A DNA stretch of 41,501 nucleotides from Bacillota bacterium (GTDB taxonomy: Bacteria; Bacillota; Negativicutes; Sporomusales; Sporomusaceae). Numbering within the stretch: the stretch's first letter is position 1; each line of letters opens with the position of its first letter. Both the position numbers and the translations under genes were made by a program. Below, piece after piece: positions 38,501-41,501 of this stretch. The stretch is taken from positions 1-41,501 of the forward strand of contig JAEZVB010000119.1 in NCBI GenBank assembly GCA_023443285.1. Direction: 5' to 3'. Under the pieces are notes generated by a model. The model was not told the origin of the DNA and searched no databases. It saw only the letters and a program-made list of their open reading frames with translations.

Positions 38501-39460
38501 TTACTCTTCATGTTCTGCGAGTGCCAGACCCATTTCAACAATCTTCTTCTTAACTTCTTCCAGTGACTTGCGTCCTAAGTTGCGAACTTTCATCATATCT
38601 TCTTCGCTCTTTTGAACAAGCTCGGCCACTGTGTTGATTCCGGCCCGTTTCAAACAATTGTAAGAACGTACTGAGAGATCCAGGTCTTCAATGGTCATAT
38701 CCATTGTCCTGTTTTTGCCCTCGGCAGGTTCTTCAGAAACCAATCCCTGATCCTCATCCTCTTCTGGAGGTTCTCCGGCAATATTTTGAAACAATTTCAG
38801 GTGCGACACCATGATACCAGCAGCTTTGCTAACCGCTTCTTCGGGACGCATACTGCCGTCAGTCCATACTTCCAATGTCAACTTGTCATAATTGGTTACG
38901 TTACCAACACGAGTATCGGTAACATTATAATTGACGCGTACAATTGGTGAAAAGATGGAATCAATAGGAATAATCCCGATTACATGGTCGGGTTTTTTGT
39001 TTTTGTCAGCCGGTACATAGCCTTTGCCTTTTTCAACCATGATTTCCATGCGGAGCTGACCGCCGGCACCTACTGTCGCCAAGTGGAGTTCAGGGTTTAA
39101 AATTTCGATATCGGCGTCGGCCTTAATATCGCCTGCAGTGACTTCGCCTTCTTCAAATGCTTCAATAAGCAGTGTTTTGGGCTCGTCACTATACATTTTT
39201 AGACACAATTCTTTTAAGTTCAGAATAATGTCGGTGACGTCCTCGCGAACACCGGGAATAGTAGCAAATTCATGAAGCACACCATCAATCTTTACTGAGG
39301 TTACAGCTCCACCTGGCAAAGAGGAAAGGAGTACACGCCGTAAACTGTTGCCTAGCGTAATGCCAAAGCCACGATCCAGCGGTTCCCATACAAATTTGCC
39401 ATATCGGCTGTCTTCACTTATTTCTACTATTTCGATCTTCGGTTTTTCGATTTCAATCAT
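38501..39460 (-). CDS. rpoA: RNA polymerase alpha subunit (319 aa)
   Basis: The N-terminal assembly domain (GITLGNSLRRVLLSSLPG, VTSVKIDGVLHEF, VNYNVTDTRVG) and the C-terminal domain (LDLSVRSYNCLKRAGINTV, MKVRNLGRKSLEEV) that contacts UP elements and activators are complete. The acidic linker (PPEEDEDQGLVSEE) joins them. It lies between rpsD and rplQ, as in other Firmicutes. Confidence 0.99.
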   Translation of the reverse strand: MIEIEKPKIEIVEISEDSRYGKFVWEPLDRGFGITLGNSLRRVLLSSLPGGAVTSVKIDGVLHEFATIPGVREDVTDIILNLKELCLKMYSDEPKTLLIEAFEEGEVTAGDIKADADIEILNPELHLATVGAGGQLRMEIMVEKGKGYVPADKNKKPDHVIGIIPIDSIFSPIVRVNYNVTDTRVGNVTNYDKLTLEVWTDGSMRPEEAVSKAAGIMVSHLKLFQNIAGEPPEEDEDQGLVSEEPAEGKNRTMDMTIEDLDLSVRSYNCLKRAGINTVAELVQKSEEDMMKVRNLGRKSLEEVKKKIVEMGLALAEHEE

Positions 39461-39524
39461 CCGGAAAAACCCTCCTCATTTGGCCAAACTCTTACATTAC
39501 GCCATCGCCACGGTTGAGGGCAGA

Positions 39525-40157
39525 TTATCTTGAATACAACTCTACGATGAGATGTTCCTGGATAGGAATATCAATTTCCTCCCGGGTGGGGTAGCGCATA
39601 ACTTTACCGCTCATATCGGCAGCCGTAAGTTCGATCCAAGCTGGAGCTTGCTTATGACCAAGCGATTCAGCGATCTTTTTCATAATAGGTGATTCTTTAC
39701 TATTTTCCATAACAGCAATAACATCGTTAGTTTTTACCAGGAAAGATGGAATATTTACGCGACGGCCATTTACACTAAAGAGGCCATGACGTACAAGTTG
39801 TCTTGCTTGGTTACGGCTTTCAGCCAATCCCATGCGGAAAACAACATTGTCAAGTCTTCTTTCCAGCATAACTAACAAGTTCTCACCGGTAATGCCTTTT
39901 TGGCGTTCCGCTTTTTCAAAGTAGTTTCGGAATTGGCGCTCAAGCACACCGTAAATACGGCGGGTTTTTTGCTTCTCACGAAGCTGAATGCCATACTCAG
40001 AAACTTTTTTACGGGTTTGACCGGCACCATGTTGGCCGGGAGCAAAGCTCCGTACGGTAAATGCACATTTATCGCTGTAGCATCTGTCGCCTTTTAGGTA
40101 TAGTTTTACGCCCTCGCGGCGGCATAATCTACAAACAGGACCTGTATATTTTGCCAT
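39525..40157 (-). CDS. rpsD: 30S ribosomal protein S4 (210 aa)
   Basis: ATG 40157 (MAKYTGPVCRLCRREG) is the family start; a TTG three codons earlier is in frame. Four Cys near the N-terminus (CRLC, CYSDKC) make it the zinc-binding form of S4. The S4 RNA-binding domain is seen at MLERRLDNVVFRMGLAESRNQARQLVRHGLFSVNGR. It nucleates small-subunit assembly and may also regulate its own operon. Confidence 0.98.
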   Translation of the reverse strand: MAKYTGPVCRLCRREGVKLYLKGDRCYSDKCAFTVRSFAPGQHGAGQTRKKVSEYGIQLREKQKTRRIYGVLERQFRNYFEKAERQKGITGENLLVMLERRLDNVVFRMGLAESRNQARQLVRHGLFSVNGRRVNIPSFLVKTNDVIAVMENSKESPIMKKIAESLGHKQAPAWIELTAADMSGKVMRYPTREEIDIPIQEHLIVELYSR

Positions 40158-40181
40158 TCTTACCAAACACCTCCCAATTCC

Positions 40182-40574
40182 TTAAACTCTTCTTCTTTTT
40201 GGCGGACGGCATCCATTGTGAGGAATGGGTGTTACGTCTTTAATTGCATTAACTTCAAGGCCAGCAGCCTGGAGTGAACGGATGGCGGCTTCGCGACCAG
40301 CACCAGGACCTTTTACAAATACTTCGATTTGCTTAAGGCCATGTTCCATGGCAGCTTTGGCAGCGGTTTCAGCAGCCATTTGCGCAGCAAATGGAGTGCT
40401 TTTCCGTGAGCCTCTAAAGCCCAATCCACCGGCGCTCGCCCAGGAAATGGCATTGCCTCTGGTGTCAGTGATGGTAACGATGGTGTTGTTGAAAGTCGAA
40501 CGAATGTGAGCAACACCATGTTCTATGTTTTTACGTTCTTTACGTTTTGTTCTAACAACTTTCTTTTGAGCCAA
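40182..40574 (-). CDS. rpsK: 30S ribosomal protein S11 (130 aa)
   Basis: It has GVAHIRSTFNNTIVTITDTRGN, SWASAGGLGFRGSRKSTPFAAQ and the C-terminal DVTPIPHNGCRPPKRRRV, in a length usual for S11. It forms part of the platform of the small subunit. It sits 14 bases after rpsM. Confidence 0.99.
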   Translation of the reverse strand: MAQKKVVRTKRKERKNIEHGVAHIRSTFNNTIVTITDTRGNAISWASAGGLGFRGSRKSTPFAAQMAAETAAKAAMEHGLKQIEVFVKGPGAGREAAIRSLQAAGLEVNAIKDVTPIPHNGCRPPKRRRV

Positions 40575-40588
40575 AGGTTATCCCTCCC

Positions 40589-40960
40589 TTACTTCTTCTT
40601 CTTAGCGCCGACAGTTCTTTTTGGGCCTTTGCGGGTACGGGCATTAGTCTTTGTACGCTGACCGCGTACAGGAAGACCCATGCGATGCCGCTTGCCACGA
40701 TAAGAGCCGATCTCAATGAGCCGCTTAATGTTTAATGCTTCTTCCCGGCGAAGGTCGCCTTCTACACGATAATTCTTATCAATATTTTCACGTAGTTTAG
40801 CAACTTCTTCCTCAGTTAGATCCCGGGTTCTGGTATCAGGATTGATACCGGTATTAGCAAGTATTTCTTTTGATACTGTTAAACCGATACCAAAAATGTA
40901 TGTTAAAGCAATTTCAATGCGTTTGTCACGCGGTAAGTCTACACCGGCAATACGTGCCAT
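40589..40960 (-). CDS. rpsM: 30S ribosomal protein S13 (123 aa)
   Basis: It starts MARIAGVDLPRDKRIEIALT, has YIFGIGLTVSKEIL and GSYRGKRHRMGLPVRGQRTKTNART, and ends in a lysine-rich tail reaching the tRNA sites. GGGGGTGG precedes ATG. It follows rpmJ by 21 bases. Confidence 0.99.
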   Translation of the reverse strand: MARIAGVDLPRDKRIEIALTYIFGIGLTVSKEILANTGINPDTRTRDLTEEEVAKLRENIDKNYRVEGDLRREEALNIKRLIEIGSYRGKRHRMGLPVRGQRTKTNARTRKGPKRTVGAKKKK

Positions 40961-40981
40961 GGTTTAATCCACCCCCTCTTT

Positions 40982-41095
40982 TTAACCTTGTTTTTGTTTA
41001 TGTTTAGGATTTTCGCAAATCACCATTACTCTGCCATGCCGTTTGATGATTTTGCATTTTTCACATATAGGCTTAACCGATGGCCTTACTTTCAT
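40982..41095 (-). CDS. rpmJ: 50S ribosomal protein L36 (37 aa)
   Basis: The true start is ATG 41095 (MKVRPSVKPICEKCK) with AGGGAGG seven bases before; the frame is open 30 codons further but only by chance. Cys11, Cys14, Cys27 and His32 give the zinc-binding (C+) form. It is usually found between infA and rpsM, as here. Confidence 0.98.
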   Translation of the reverse strand: MKVRPSVKPICEKCKIIKRHGRVMVICENPKHKQKQG

Positions 41096-41112
41096 AATTA
41101 AACCTCCCTTTA

Positions 41113-41183
41113 GTGCGTCCGCCAGTCCGCTAGTCCGTGTTCGTCCATCGACTTTTTGACTAACGAACTTCGAACCCACGAAC
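41113..41183. repeat. Short-unit repeats between infA and rpmJ
   Basis: Three 8-bp units ending in GTCC (GTGCGTCC, GCCAGTCC, GCTAGTCC) are followed by a fourth, longer one ending in CGTCC. Then GAAC recurs at 41165, 41172 and 41180. It is low-complexity filler with no hairpin of note. Confidence 0.6.
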
Positions 41184-41188
41184 ACAAG

Positions 41189-41407
41189 CTATTTAAACCT
41201 ATAGGTAATACGGCCGCGTTTTAAATCATACGGTGTAAGTTCAATGGTAACTTTATCGCCCGGCAATATCCGAATGAAGTTCATGCGGATTTTACCTGAT
41301 ACATGCGCCAGCACAATATGACCGTTTTCCAGTTTTACCTGGAACATAGCATTCGGTAATGCCTCTACGACCGTACCTTCCACTTCAATTACATCTTGTT
41401 TGGACAT
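41189..41407 (-). CDS. infA: Translation initiation factor IF-1 (72 aa)
   Basis: A 72-residue S1/OB-fold protein: MSKQDVIEVEGTVVEALPNA, FQVKLENGHIVLAHVSGKIR, MNFIRILPGDKVTIELTPYD and the C-terminal GRITYRFK. ATG 41407 has GGAGGGG nine bases upstream; the open frame extends 27 codons further without support. It is the first gene of the infA-rpmJ-rpsM-rpsK-rpsD-rpoA-rplQ run. Confidence 0.98.
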   Translation of the reverse strand: MSKQDVIEVEGTVVEALPNAMFQVKLENGHIVLAHVSGKIRMNFIRILPGDKVTIELTPYDLKRGRITYRFK

Positions 41408-41441
41408 ATGAGCTATCCCCTCCTCGTCCGCTGTTAACAGT

Positions 41442-41501
41442 TTATCTGGTCGCCTCGATGTGGGCGAGGTCTTGACGGATATCTTCATCAGTAATAGTTG
41501 A
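41442..41501 (-). CDS. C-terminal end of a KOW-type RNA-binding protein (partial)
   Basis: The last 19 codons before a TAA read STITDEDIRQDLAHIEATR. In Firmicutes a small KOW-domain (L14e-like) protein commonly precedes infA, and its C-terminus has this ITDEDIRxxLA style. Only the tail is visible and another frame is also open here, so the call rests on gene order and a short motif. Confidence 0.45.
   Translation of the reverse strand, partial: STITDEDIRQDLAHIEATR

Noticed and set aside
1..41501. CRISPR arrays, tRNA or rRNA genes, complete IS elements
   Set aside because: Looked for regularly spaced repeats, tRNA T-arm patterns and transposase motifs on both strands; none was found by eye.

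Overview
The window looks like a chromosomal piece of an endospore-forming Firmicute with moderate GC. The best guess is the Negativicutes (Sporomusa/Pelosinus-like). This is inferred from protein style and gene order, not from a search. Supporting signs are a CwlD spore-cortex amidase, a glmS ribozyme, the cdaA-cdaR-glmM-glmS order, a Gram-positive-type infA-rpmJ-rpsM-rpsK-rpsD-rpoA-rplQ-ecfA1-ecfA2-ecfT-truA-rplM-rpsI block, strong AGGAGG ribosome binding sites and an ArgR/AhrC-type ARG box.

Layout. (1) About 1-11.1 kb is accessory DNA: a MarR regulator with two operators upstream of a threonine-aldolase-like gene; a 41-residue Cys/Gly membrane peptide; a very glycine-rich protein; unknown membrane and DUF6765 proteins; a soluble chemotaxis-type receptor; an EamA transporter; a HicB-like remnant; a PGRP-like amidase; a ParE/Phd-type toxin-antitoxin pair; and a DUF3795 protein. 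The gaps here carry several families of short dispersed repeats and look-alike terminators. (2) 11.1-18.4 kb is the cell-wall/c-di-AMP block, read on the minus strand: cdaA, cdaR, a COG2509-like flavoprotein, glmM, a glmS ribozyme, an unusually long leader, and glmS. (3) 18.6-28.3 kb holds ilvE and a complete cyclic arginine pathway (argC-J-B-D-F, then argG-H). An ARG box overlaps the argC promoter. The argF-argG gap is filled with a MITE-like element, a G-quadruplex motif and a REP-like element. (4) 28.4-30.8 kb is an AmmeMemoRadiSam trio (radical SAM enzyme, MEMO-like protein, AMMECR1 protein), a widespread set whose function I do not know to be settled. (5) 30.9-33.7 kb has cwlD, a divergent monofunctional glycosyltransferase, and a coupled pair made of a siroheme/4Fe-4S reductase-like protein and a Cys-rich protein. 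(6) 33.8-41.5 kb is the ribosomal/RNA polymerase alpha/ECF transporter block, ending inside what looks like a KOW-domain protein.

How it works together: CdaA makes c-di-AMP under CdaR control. GlmM and GlmS supply glucosamine phosphates to the wall, and glucosamine-6-phosphate should trigger the ribozyme. ArgJ recycles acetyl groups, ArgB carries the N-terminal extension typical of arginine-inhibited kinases, and ArgR should act at argC. The least explained parts are the long post-ribozyme glmS leader, the G-quadruplex/MITE insert between argF and argG, the repeat families of the accessory zone, and the siroheme/Cys-rich pair.
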